Assembly (NCBI GenBank): GCA_900759105.1
Contig: CAAETY010000069.1
Location: forward strand, 1 to 56,111
Direction of reading: 5' to 3'
DNA length: 56,111 bases
Source: Peptococcaceae bacterium
GTDB taxonomy: Bacteria > Bacillota > Peptococcia > Peptococcales > Peptococcaceae
Positions within the stretch are counted from its first letter, which is position 1. Each line of letters starts with the position of its first letter. Below, piece by piece: positions 40,416 through 47,699 of the stretch. The notes under the pieces are model-generated. The model did no database searches and was not told the DNA's origin. It was given only the letters and a program-made list of their open reading frames with translations. The position numbers and the translations under genes are program-made.

Positions 40416-41900
40416 ATGAGTTCAACTATTTATCCTACCGGTACTACAATCTATGATCCAGAAAAAGCTTGGAGTGGCTATACTTTAATGCCAATTCCAA
40501 AAATCGGTGCTGTTCTTATCGACATGAACGGTAATGTTGTAAAAGTTTGGAAGGATTTCCAAGGCTTCCCTAACAAGTTGCTCCCTGGCGGTTACTGCAT
40601 GGGTTCCCTCGGTGTTCGTGATAACGAATATTCTTATCAAGACCAAACCGACGTGGCTCAAATTGACTGGGATGGTAACCTCGTTTGGAAGTTCAATAAA
40701 AAAGAATTAATCGAAGACGAAGGTCATGAAGCTGAATGGATGGCTCGTCAACACCATGACTATCAACGTGAAGGTAACCCAGTTGGTTACTACGTTCCAG
40801 ACATGGAATGCAAGACCGATTCCGGTAACACTTTGATTTTGTGCCACGAAACCATTCACAACCACAAGATTTCCGACAAGCAACTCCTTGATGACGTATT
40901 CGTAGAAGTTGACTGGGAAGGTAACATTGTTTGGGAATGGCGTGTAAGCGAACACTTCCGTGAATTGGGCTTCTCCCAAGCTGCGAAGAACGTTCTCTTC
41001 CGTAACCCTAACCAACATTTCACCAAAAACGGCGAACTCGGTGACTGGATGCACATCAACTCCATGAGCACCCTCGGGCCAAACAAATGGTATGACGATG
41101 GCGATGAACGTTTCCATCCGGACAACATCATTTGGGACGCTCGTGAAGCGAACATCATGGCAATTACCGACAAGAAAACCGGTAAGATTGTATGGCAAAT
41201 CGGTCCTGACTTTACCGCTACCAAGGAAATGCGTAAGATTGGCCAAATCATCGGTCAACACCATTGCCACATGATTCCAAAGGGTCTCCCTGGCGAAGGT
41301 AACATCTTACTCTTTGACAACGGTGGTTGGGCTGGTTATGGTCTCCCTGACCGTATGAGTACCGATGGTACCAAGGTTGACATCCGTGACCATTCCCGTA
41401 TTCTCGAAATCAACCCTGTAACTTTAAAGGTTGTTTGGAGCTACACTGCTAGCGATAGCGTTACCGGCATGATGCCAATGATCGTTAACACTAACTTCTA
41501 CAGCCAATTGATTAGTGCTGCACAACGTCTCCCTAACGGTAACACCATGATTACCGAAGGTTGCTTCTCCAGAATCTTCGAAGTAACTCCAGACAAGCAA
41601 ATCGTTTGGGAATACCGTGCACCATTTACCAAGGAAAGCCCAGGGCAATTCGTATATCGTGCATATCGTTACCCATACGATTATGTTCCACAATTGGATA
41701 AGCCGGAAGAAGTTCCAGTTGAAGCATTGGAAATCGAAACCTTCCGTGTACCTGGCGCTGCTGAAGGGATGCTTGATAACTTTACTACCGTTCCTGAAGC
41801 AAAGGGCTACACTTCTAGTCTCGCAGCTTGTGTAACCGAAGACCAAGTTGATGACAGTTCTGCGGATCCAGACGATGAAGTAACCGGCGCTAAGTTCTAA
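40416..41900 (+). CDS. Arylsulfotransferase (ASST family), cytosolic
   Basis: 494 residues. Repeated beta-propeller phrases (AVLIDMNGNVVKVW, VAQIDWDGNLVWKF, VEVDWEGNIVWEW, KTGKIVWQIG) and a His-rich motif GQHHCHMIP at 280-288 mark the ASST family, which moves sulfate between phenolic esters and phenols without PAPS. Well-studied members such as E. coli AssT are periplasmic, but this one starts MSSTIYPTGTTIYDPEK with no signal peptide. Codon use is as biased as in ribosomal genes (AAC, CTC, TTC, CCA, GAA), so it is probably one of the most abundant proteins. Ribosome site AAGGAGGAAAA. Confidence 0.9.
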   Translation: MSSTIYPTGTTIYDPEKAWSGYTLMPIPKIGAVLIDMNGNVVKVWKDFQGFPNKLLPGGYCMGSLGVRDNEYSYQDQTDVAQIDWDGNLVWKFNKKELIEDEGHEAEWMARQHHDYQREGNPVGYYVPDMECKTDSGNTLILCHETIHNHKISDKQLLDDVFVEVDWEGNIVWEWRVSEHFRELGFSQAAKNVLFRNPNQHFTKNGELGDWMHINSMSTLGPNKWYDDGDERFHPDNIIWDAREANIMAITDKKTGKIVWQIGPDFTATKEMRKIGQIIGQHHCHMIPKGLPGEGNILLFDNGGWAGYGLPDRMSTDGTKVDIRDHSRILEINPVTLKVVWSYTASDSVTGMMPMIVNTNFYSQLISAAQRLPNGNTMITEGCFSRIFEVTPDKQIVWEYRAPFTKESPGQFVYRAYRYPYDYVPQLDKPEEVPVEALEIETFRVPGAAEGMLDNFTTVPEAKGYTSSLAACVTEDQVDDSSADPDDEVTGAKF

Positions 41901-41911
41901 TTAAAGCTTGC

Positions 41912-41946
41912 AAGCGATGACTCTACGGGGTCATCGCTTTTTTGTT
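41912..41946 (+). terminator. Terminator of the arylsulfotransferase gene
   Basis: AAGCGATGAC (41912-41921) pairs with GTCATCGCTT (41930-41939), then T-run. Confidence 0.92.
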
Positions 41947-41968
41947 GCCATGATTTCCTGAATGTGTC

Positions 41969-41997
41969 TTGTTCATTCTTGAGGTAAAAGCTATGAT
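41969..41997 (+). promoter_or_regulatory. Promoter of the 2-hydroxyacid dehydrogenase gene
   Basis: TTGTTC (41969-41974), 17 bp, TATGAT (41992-41997). A palindrome AGTCGCGACT lies further down in the leader, about 20 nt before the gene. Confidence 0.6.
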
Positions 41998-42055
41998 AAG
42001 AAGGAAGCACATCAAAAACATAGTCGCAGTCGCGACTGATAGGAGAAAGGGATGA

Positions 42056-43021
42056 ATGGAGATGAAGTTAGTCGTATTGGATGGCTATACATTAAATCCG
42101 GGAGACTTGGACTGGAATGTGTTGGGAAATTTTGGTCCCATTACGGTATATCCAATTACAAAGGATGAAGAAATTGTAGAACGTATTGGTGATGCAGATA
42201 TCGTTTTTACCAATAAGACGCCAATTACTGAGGCGGTACTCGAACAGTGTCCGAATATTCGTTATGTGGGTGAAATGGCAACCGGTTTTGATAACTTGGA
42301 TTTGGAGGCGCTACGCGCGCATGGTGTTGCAGTGGCAAATGTGCCGGATTACGGTGGCATTGCTGTGGCACAGCATACGATGGCGTTACTGTTGGAGCTT
42401 GCCAATCGGACAATGTGGAATCATCAGCGTGTAATTAATGGAGAATGGACCGGTAATACCATTCCGGCACGTGGTGCATGGCAAATGGAAATGACAGAGC
42501 TAAGTGGCAAGACCATAGGCTTTGTGGGCTTCGGTACCATTGCAATTTATGCAGCGCGTATGGCGCGTGCTTTTGGCATGCGTACGCTGGGGTATTCTCG
42601 TACGGAACGTGCAGAAGGGCGAGAAGTTGCGGAATATGTGGATTTAGATACGCTTCTTCGAGAAAGTGATGTGGTGAGTCTGCATATGCCATTAAACGAT
42701 GCTTCTCGCAATATCATGAACCGTGAAACATTTGCTAAAATGAAGAAAGGTGCTTTTCTCATTAACACAGCACGTGGCGCTTTGGTGGATGAAGAAGCAC
42801 TTGTCGAAGCATTGGACAATGGTACGGTTGCAGGCTTTGCTACAGATGTGCTTGTGGAAGAACCGTTCAATATGGCGCATCCACTTATGGGGCGTGAGGA
42901 TGTTGTTCTTACCCCACACATCGCTTGGGGGCCACAAGCGACACGTGCACGACTTTTGCAAATTTGTGCGGATAATTTAGAGGCTTTCTTGAAGGGGACG
43001 TCATTAAACCGCTTAGTATAA
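42056..43021 (+). CDS. D-isomer-specific 2-hydroxyacid dehydrogenase
   Basis: 321 residues. NAD-binding motif GFGTIAIYAARMARAFG at about 159-175; catalytic Arg in NTARGALVDEEALVEAL, Glu in EEPF and His in LTPHIAWG. The pattern (DGYTLNPGDLDWN at the N-terminus) resembles glycerate/hydroxypyruvate reductases of the D-lactate dehydrogenase superfamily. Substrate not deducible. ATG 42056 lies 10 nt after AGGAG. Confidence 0.92.
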   Translation: MEMKLVVLDGYTLNPGDLDWNVLGNFGPITVYPITKDEEIVERIGDADIVFTNKTPITEAVLEQCPNIRYVGEMATGFDNLDLEALRAHGVAVANVPDYGGIAVAQHTMALLLELANRTMWNHQRVINGEWTGNTIPARGAWQMEMTELSGKTIGFVGFGTIAIYAARMARAFGMRTLGYSRTERAEGREVAEYVDLDTLLRESDVVSLHMPLNDASRNIMNRETFAKMKKGAFLINTARGALVDEEALVEALDNGTVAGFATDVLVEEPFNMAHPLMGREDVVLTPHIAWGPQATRARLLQICADNLEAFLKGTSLNRLV

Positions 43022-43024
43022 CTA

Positions 43025-43060
43025 AAATGCCGTGATTCATTCGGAATCACGGCATTTGCT
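43025..43060 (+). terminator. Terminator of the dehydrogenase gene
   Basis: AAATGCCGTGATT (43025-43037) pairs with AATCACGGCATTT (43045-43057). Confidence 0.85.
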
Positions 43061-43112
43061 ATATATGCGGTTATAGCAAGCTGTATTAAAGCTGCATTTA
43101 ATGAAGGAAAAT

Positions 43113-43137
43113 AAAAAAACGAACCATTAATGGTTCG
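43113..43137 (-). terminator. Terminator of the SRP RNA
   Basis: On the minus strand CGAACCA...TGGTTCG forms a hairpin (43137-43120) followed by TTTTTTT (43119-43113). Confidence 0.9.
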
Positions 43138-43154
43138 TTGAATAAACAATAAAA

Positions 43155-43419
43155 CCGTACATCCACCTCTGAAATGATCTCCCAGGCGGTATCTTACCAG
43201 CCAGCTCGAGCCAGGCACTCCCGTGGCACATACGCGGGTCTACTTAGTGCTGCTTCCTTCCGGACCTGACACGGTTCATAGGTGCGTATTGCACAGGACC
43301 CAGCCGTCAACACTACTTAATAAGGCCAGAACCCTAAAATCACACCCCTCGGGTGGACGTCGATCCTGCTGTAGCGGATTGCAGGTTACAGGGCACCGCT
43401 AACTCCCCATCTAGTACGG
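43155..43419 (-). ncRNA. ffs: Signal recognition particle RNA, large bacterial type
   Basis: 265 nt on the minus strand. The terminal stem CCGTAC/GTACGG closes the molecule (43419-43414 with 43160-43155). The 5' Alu-like domain contains GGTGCCCTGTAACCTGCAAT, and the S domain has the invariant CAGGTCCGGAAGGAAGCAGC apical loop where Ffh binds. This is the long 6S-like form of Bacillus and Clostridium, not the 4.5S form. Confidence 0.95.
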
Positions 43420-43426
43420 TTTTACT

Positions 43427-43456
43427 ATTATAACATTGGCGTGCGTCAAAACACAA
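43427..43456 (-). promoter_or_regulatory. Promoter of the SRP RNA
   Basis: TATAAT on the minus strand (43432-43427) ends 7 nt before the first base of the RNA; TTGTGT 18 bp upstream is the best -35 box. Confidence 0.75.
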
Positions 43457-43490
43457 GCAATTTATGACGTTAATAATGCTTTTCGACAAC

Positions 43491-43516
43491 AAAAAACGCC
43501 AGTCCAATGACTGGCG
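43491..43516 (-). terminator. Terminator of tRNA-Val
   Basis: CGCCAGTC/GACTGGCG (43516-43509 with 43504-43497) followed by T6 on the minus strand. Confidence 0.9.
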
Positions 43517-43521
43517 TATAA

Positions 43522-43594
43522 TGGATGATGACGGGCTCGAACCGCCGACCCTCTGCTTGTAAGGCAGACGCTCTCCCAACTGAGCTAATCATCC
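43522..43594 (-). tRNA. tRNA-Val (TAC)
   Basis: 73 nt. Acceptor GGATGAT/ATCATCC, discriminator A, anticodon loop CTTACAA (TAC), GGTTCGAGCC T-arm. CCA not encoded. Confidence 0.97.
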
Positions 43595-43615
43595 GCAAGT
43601 AACTTACATTTAATA

Positions 43616-43644
43616 ATTATAAGGATTGATGCGGTGAATGTCAA
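43616..43644 (-). promoter_or_regulatory. Consensus promoter of tRNA-Val
   Basis: Minus strand TTGACA (43644-43639), 17 bp, TATAAT (43621-43616). From here to 43766 I see no gene. Confidence 0.92.
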
Positions 43645-43766
43645 GGGATAATTGAAAACAAAATGTGAATTCTTTTGAAAACGACTTTCTTAATGTATAT
43701 TTCATCGTTTGGCAATTATGAAAAGGTAATTATTAAATGCACATACAAAGACACCGCCAGAAAGAA

Positions 43767-43806
43767 AAGTCGATGCATCATCAATTAGAATGCATCGGCT
43801 TTTTTC
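43767..43806. terminator. Terminator of the ABC exporter operon
   Basis: AAGTCGATGCAT (43767-43778) pairs with ATGCATCGGCTT (43790-43801), one G-U. T-tracts on both sides (TTTTTT on plus, TTTTC on minus); the minus-strand ABC operon is the one that needs it. Confidence 0.75.
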
Positions 43807-43839
43807 TGTAAATATCATGAAAAGAAGTCGTTGACAATG

Positions 43840-44493
43840 TTAAAAATCCTTTTTTCGCATGATATAAACGCTGATAAAATAGGAAATTGTGAGCATTAGG
43901 AAGATGACTACGAATGCTACAAGGACACGCAAAGTGACAGTTAGTCCACCTAAAATAGATAGTGCAATCGTAACTTCGTTGCCACTGAGAATGCCGCTAC
44001 TGCCCAGATAAACGATGGTACCCAGAAAAATGCCCATGATACTAATGACCACAAATCGCGCTTTATCGCTACTAAAACGAAAACGAACCGGAATATTAAT
44101 GGCTAAAAAAATCAATACGGTGAGAAAACTAAAAATACCGGTGAGGATAATGTCTGTTATTTCCATGTGTGTCATAAAAAGATTAGCACCAATTCCTATC
44201 ACAATAGCGAAAAAAGTTGCAAGGAAACTGCTGAGAATGCCATAAACATATTTTTCTTTGACATAATCTGCGCGTGAAATCGGAAGGGTAAAGAGGAATG
44301 CATAGCCGTTGTCCATTTCATCATAAGAAATAGTATTGAGGGCAAACAAACCGAAAACGAGGATGATGTATCCGACAACAAATGTTGCGCTGCCAAGTGT
44401 AAAGCTGATAATAATACCAAGCGTGACAATGAATAGGAAATATGATTTTTGGTTAGCCATCAATAAGAAATCTTTTAATAATAATCCATTCAT
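43840..44493 (-). CDS. ABC-2 type transporter permease
   Basis: 217 residues, six membrane helices in the ABC-2 arrangement, with a cytoplasmic helix (YDEMDNGYAFLFTLPISRADYVKEKYV) between helices 2 and 3 that would couple to the ATPase. Partner of the ATPase encoded just upstream; stop and start share one base. Substrate unknown; YtrA-controlled exporters often answer to cell-wall-active peptides. Confidence 0.88.
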   Translation of the reverse strand: MNGLLLKDFLLMANQKSYFLFIVTLGIIISFTLGSATFVVGYIILVFGLFALNTISYDEMDNGYAFLFTLPISRADYVKEKYVYGILSSFLATFFAIVIGIGANLFMTHMEITDIILTGIFSFLTVLIFLAINIPVRFRFSSDKARFVVISIMGIFLGTIVYLGSSGILSGNEVTIALSILGGLTVTLRVLVAFVVIFLMLTISYFISVYIMRKKDF

Positions 44494-45341
44494 TACTGTT
44501 CACCTCGAATTATCATGGTAAAGATATCGTCAATATTGCTTCGCTCAATGACAATATCAGGATAGTTTTCTTGATAGAATTGCTTTTCCTTTGTTAGGCA
44601 ACTATAGCCGTAATTTTCCTTTTTGGTGGTGCATATGTGACTGTGGTCGAGGGTGTGAAATTGTGTATCGTTTACTTTAAGAATGGCGTAATCACTTAAA
44701 AGGACGTCGGTTTCTTCGTGAAAGATAATGCGTCCATTGTGTATCATATAAAGATCATCACACAAGGATTCTAGGTCGCTGGAAATATGTGAGCTGATAA
44801 GAATGGCGCGATCTTCATCTGATTCCATATAAGCACGAAGTAAATCCAAGATTTCGTCACGTGCAATCACATCAAGCCCGGCGGTTGGTTCGTCGAGGAT
44901 TAATATTTTGGCATGATGCGAAATAGCGATGAACACCTTAAGCTTGGCTTTCATACCGGTGGAGAATGTTTTAATTTTCTCTTTCATCGGTAGATTTGCC
45001 TGTTGAACTAGTTCCAAGAAGAATCCTTTGTCGAAATCGGTGTAGGTATTTTCGAGAATCGATATAATTTGTTTAATGGTTAACTGATTGCTAAAGGTAG
45101 AGTCTGAAAGCACTGTACCAATATATTGGCGATCCTCGGCGGTGAGCATATTGATTGGTTTTCCTAATAAGGTAGCTTCGCCGTCATCGAAATGGTCGAT
45201 GCCAAGTAAGATTTTGAAGGTGGTGCTTTTACCGGCTCCGTTGCGACCGATGAGTCCTGTTATATAACCGGGCTTCAAACGCATGGTGCAATCCAGACTA
45301 AAACCATTGTAGTATTTTTGCAGGTGGTTTGTGGTAATCAT
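44493..45341 (-). CDS. ABC transporter ATP-binding protein
   Basis: 282 residues. Walker A GRNGAGKST near residue 33, signature FSTGMKAKL in place of the usual LSGGQ (as in YtrB/BcrA-like proteins), Walker B ILILDEPTAGLD and the switch His in ISSHISSDLESL. Translationally coupled to both the GntR gene and the permease. Confidence 0.93.
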   Translation of the reverse strand: MITTNHLQKYYNGFSLDCTMRLKPGYITGLIGRNGAGKSTTFKILLGIDHFDDGEATLLGKPINMLTAEDRQYIGTVLSDSTFSNQLTIKQIISILENTYTDFDKGFFLELVQQANLPMKEKIKTFSTGMKAKLKVFIAISHHAKILILDEPTAGLDVIARDEILDLLRAYMESDEDRAILISSHISSDLESLCDDLYMIHNGRIIFHEETDVLLSDYAILKVNDTQFHTLDHSHICTTKKENYGYSCLTKEKQFYQENYPDIVIERSNIDDIFTMIIRGEQ

Positions 45342-45715
45342 TATAAACCCTCCAATATGAGTTCAAACAGCGTGTGCAGATCTTCGTCGCTGATGCCACA
45401 GCGTCTGCCCTTTTGAATGGCTTTTTCGAGTTCAGCTTCCACTTCCTTTTTTTGTTCCTCCAAAAGGAGTTCAGTGTTGGTTGCGGTAACGTAAGTGCCT
45501 TTACCATGAATAGTCGTGGTAAAACCTTCAGATTCTAAAGTGTCATAGGCTTTTTTTACCGTGAGAGCGCTGATTTTCAAATCTTTGGATAAGGAACGAA
45601 CGGAAGGAAGGGCGTCGTTTTCAATAAGTTCGCCATCTCGAATCATTTTTTTGACTTGGTCAACAATCTGTTCGTAGATTGGAACCATTAGAGTATGATT
45701 GATAATTATATTCAA
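45341..45715 (-). CDS. GntR-family regulator, YtrA subfamily
   Basis: 124 residues, TTG start 7 nt after AAGGAGGG. Winged helix PIYEQIVDQVKKMIRDGELI ... LPSVRSLSKDLKISALTVKKAYDTLESEGF, then a short ~45-residue C-terminal helix pair with no ligand pocket, the mark of the YtrA group. First gene of its operon, so it most likely represses itself and the exporter through the dyad at 45734-45788. Confidence 0.93.
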   Translation of the reverse strand: MNIIINHTLMVPIYEQIVDQVKKMIRDGELIENDALPSVRSLSKDLKISALTVKKAYDTLESEGFTTTIHGKGTYVTATNTELLLEEQKKEVEAELEKAIQKGRRCGISDEDLHTLFELILEGL

Positions 45716-45733
45716 GGAAATCCCTCCTTACTG

Positions 45734-45788
45734 TATAAACAGAATATAACAGTACATAACTGATGTCAAGTGTTATAGTCTGTTTATA
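45734..45788 (-). promoter_or_regulatory. Promoter and large dyad operator of the GntR-ABC operon
   Basis: Two 17-bp arms, 45734-45750 (TATAAACAGAATATAAC) and 45772-45788, are complementary at 16 of 17 positions around a 21-nt centre. On the minus strand the centre holds -35 TTGACA (45769-45764) and the -10 TATTCT (45746-45741) lies inside one arm, spacer 17. A protein on both arms would clamp the promoter shut. Confidence 0.8.
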
Positions 45789-45821
45789 AAAAAATTCCCC
45801 GAACCAATTTGGTTCGGGGAA
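45786..45821 (-). terminator. Terminator of the nitroreductase gene
   Basis: TTCCCCGAACC and GGTTCGGGGAA (45795-45821) form an 11-bp stem; the minus-strand T7 run begins right after it and overlaps the edge of the GntR dyad. Confidence 0.9.
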
Positions 45822-45829
45822 GCAATAAA

Positions 45830-46576
45830 TTAATCTGTTAGGAAACCTTGTTTTTGTAAAATTTCCAAAAGGCTTGGAGAAGCCATAGCCGCCACACTGA
45901 GGCGAGCAGCCATTTGTGCGGTAAAGGTATCTACCGGTTTGGTGGTGTCTCGTAAATCATAATATTCATGGACGGTATTGTCGTAATCAGAGAGGGTGTC
46001 CATTGGATTATCGAGTGGTTTGTAGATATTTTCCATAAATGTGATGGAACGCGGTAAGCGTGGTTTGAGAGCAGGATCTTGGTCGGGGACCCCCACTGCA
46101 AGCCCTAAGCAAGGGAAAGTGTAAGGCGGGAGATGAAGCAAATCAATGATGGCCTGCATATCATTGTTAATACTCCCCAAGATAACACTGCCCAAGTCTA
46201 AGCTTTCTGCTGCAGTTACCATGTTCATGGTCATGAGTGTGGCGTCATAAAATGCTGGAAAGAAGCGCTCTGCACGCCCCATTCCCTGCGGTGCTATTCC
46301 TTGTGCTTCTGCAATTTGCACATTGCGATAGAGATCGGCAACGATAATAAAGAGATAACCGCATTCTGCCACATAAGGTTGTTTACAAATATCAGCGATG
46401 GTTTTTTGTGTTTTTTTATCGGTCACGCCAATAATACTCGCTGCTTGCAGAAAGGTATAGGTTGGCGTATGGCTGGCTGCATCTAGAATGGCATCAAGTT
46501 GGAGTTCGGTCAAAGGTATATCCTTAAATTTGCGAATGCTGCGATGGTTGATTTGATGTTTAATGGTATCGTTCAT
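45830..46576 (-). CDS. Nitroreductase-family flavoprotein (NfsA/NfrA-like)
   Basis: 248 residues. The N-terminal HRSIRKFKDIPLTELQLDAIL is the FMN-binding start of the NfsA/FRP branch; GSVILGSINNDMQAIIDLLHLPPYTFPCLGLAVGVPDQ is the second flavin segment. Likely an NAD(P)H-dependent FMN oxidoreductase acting on quinones, nitro compounds or flavin. Ribosome site AAAGGAGGT. Confidence 0.9.
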   Translation of the reverse strand: MNDTIKHQINHRSIRKFKDIPLTELQLDAILDAASHTPTYTFLQAASIIGVTDKKTQKTIADICKQPYVAECGYLFIIVADLYRNVQIAEAQGIAPQGMGRAERFFPAFYDATLMTMNMVTAAESLDLGSVILGSINNDMQAIIDLLHLPPYTFPCLGLAVGVPDQDPALKPRLPRSITFMENIYKPLDNPMDTLSDYDNTVHEYYDLRDTTKPVDTFTAQMAARLSVAAMASPSLLEILQKQGFLTD

Positions 46577-46642
46577 AGGAAAACCTCCTTTTAGTAGTTC
46601 ATCTTTCTTTTAGCATACGCTATAGAATGGATTTTGGGCAAC

Positions 46643-46675
46643 AAAAAAAGCCGAGAAACACATCATTTCTCGGCT
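46643..46675 (-). terminator. Terminator of the tRNA-Thr pair
   Basis: AGCCGAGAAA/TTTCTCGGCT (46675-46666 with 46658-46649) then T7 on the minus strand. Confidence 0.92.
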
Positions 46676-46678
46676 TAA

Positions 46679-46751
46679 AGCTGATGACCGGACTTGAACC
46701 GGAGACCTGCTGATTACGAATCAGCTGCTCTACCAACTGAGCTACATCAGC
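46679..46751 (-). tRNA. tRNA-Thr (CGT)
   Basis: 73 nt; acceptor GCTGATG/CATCAGC, discriminator T, anticodon loop TTCGTAA (CGT). CCA not encoded. Confidence 0.96.
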
Positions 46752-46762
46752 GTAAAAAAAAG

Positions 46763-46835
46763 AGCCGACAATGGGACTCGAACCCGCAACCTGCTGATTA
46801 CAAATCAGCTGCTCTACCAATTGAGCTATATCGGC
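46763..46835 (-). tRNA. tRNA-Thr (TGT)
   Basis: 73 nt; acceptor GCCGATA/TGTCGGC, discriminator T, anticodon loop TTTGTAA (TGT). Anticodon arm differs from the neighbouring Thr tRNA by one base, so the two likely arose by duplication. First gene of the transcript. Confidence 0.96.
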
Positions 46836-46844
46836 ATCTATTAC

Positions 46845-46873
46845 ATTTTAGCATCAGAGTGATAAAAAAGCAA
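46845..46873 (-). promoter_or_regulatory. Promoter of the tRNA-Thr pair
   Basis: Minus strand TTGCTT (46873-46868), 17 bp, TAAAAT (46850-46845), ending about 10 nt before the first tRNA. Confidence 0.7.
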
Positions 46874-47013
46874 GAGAAATTTTTGTAATTTCTAATGAAA
46901 AATTTACGGTTTGCATTAAAAACGAATGAATGATAAACGATGCAAAATATTTCTTTAAAATATTGTCGTAAATTCTAAAAAATTCAACACGTTTTACGTG
47001 TACAAATAAAAAG

Positions 47014-47078
47014 CAAGAGCAAACAATGCATAAAAGCATGATGCGTATTATCGAAAAAACGCAATACAGACGCTCTTG
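47014..47078 (-). other. Structured intergenic element, possible small RNA
   Basis: Outer stem CAAGAGC/GCTCTTG (47014-47020 with 47072-47078) encloses two hairpins: ATGC/GCAT (47026-47039) and TGCGT/ACGCA (47042-47063). On the minus strand the outer stem is followed by CTTTTTATTTG, which looks like a terminator tail. The remainder of 46874-47163 is AT-rich; I see no gene in it. Confidence 0.3.
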
Positions 47079-47163
47079 TAAGAATATATGGAAAGAAAAT
47101 GGCAATGCAAACGAAAAAAATTGTAGAAATAGAAAAAATATTAGATATAGGCATACAGAAGGG

Positions 47164-47192
47164 TTGACGGCTAGTAAATAACTGTGGATAAT
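47164..47192 (+). promoter_or_regulatory. Promoter of the XRE gene
   Basis: TTGACG (47164-47169), 17 bp, GATAAT (47187-47192); gives a leader of about 130 nt before the gene. The hexamers equal those of the TauE operon promoter. Confidence 0.7.
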
Positions 47193-47329
47193 AATTATAA
47201 GCAAATGAGTTTTAGATTATCGTTTCACAGTATTTCTATCGGAAATAAGGGCGCGTGAAGTGATTGGTTTTAAAGCCCGTTGCGTGATACTTGAGGAAAG
47301 TTTTTTATGAAGGGAAGTTGGATATTTCG

Positions 47330-47569
47330 ATGAAAGCATCAGAAGAAATTTTTGATAAAAAACAGAAACTTGTTCATGAGATTCTTCGTACCAGACGTGA
47401 AATGAACATGACCCAAAAGAATATTGAAGCTGCATGTGGCGTAAAGCAACCGGTTATTGCAAGAATGGAAAGAGGCTTGACTGACCCACAATTGACCACT
47501 ATTTTAAAAGTACTGCTTCCATTGGGAAAAACCTTGAAAATTGTAGACATCGAAGAAGATGGTGAATAA
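47330..47569 (+). CDS. XRE-family helix-turn-helix protein, antitoxin-like
   Basis: 79 residues. An N-terminal acidic helix, then the Cro/C1 HTH MTQKNIEAACGVKQPVIARMERG, then TTILKVLLPLGKTLKIVDIE. This is the size and shape of HigA-type antitoxins, but no toxin frame lies directly upstream or downstream. ATG 47330 is the best start though GAAGGGA is rather far (about 14 nt); TTG 47318 is an alternative. Confidence 0.8.
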   Translation: MKASEEIFDKKQKLVHEILRTRREMNMTQKNIEAACGVKQPVIARMERGLTDPQLTTILKVLLPLGKTLKIVDIEEDGE

Positions 47570-47581
47570 AATAAATTGTCT

Positions 47582-47608
47582 AGCGGCCTGAAGAGGGTCG
47601 CTTTTTTG
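47582..47608 (+). terminator. Terminator of the XRE gene
   Basis: AGCGGCCT (47582-47589) pairs with GGGTCGCT (47595-47602) with two G-U, then a T-run. Confidence 0.8.
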
Positions 47609-47627
47609 TTTTATTGTGTAATAAAAA

Positions 47628-47656
47628 TTGTGTATTTAAGCGTTTTTCGATATAAT
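47628..47656 (+). promoter_or_regulatory. Promoter of the radA-disA operon
   Basis: TTGTGT (47628-47633), 17 bp, TATAAT (47651-47656). Confidence 0.8.
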
Positions 47657-47699
47657 AATAGGAAGGTTTTAACGGAAAATGTGTAAAGGAGGAAGGTCA

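Noticed and set aside
46854..47204. A 116-codon minus-strand frame rich in Phe, Leu and Ile
   Set aside because: The composition follows from A-rich plus-strand DNA; there is no ribosome site and no recognisable pattern.
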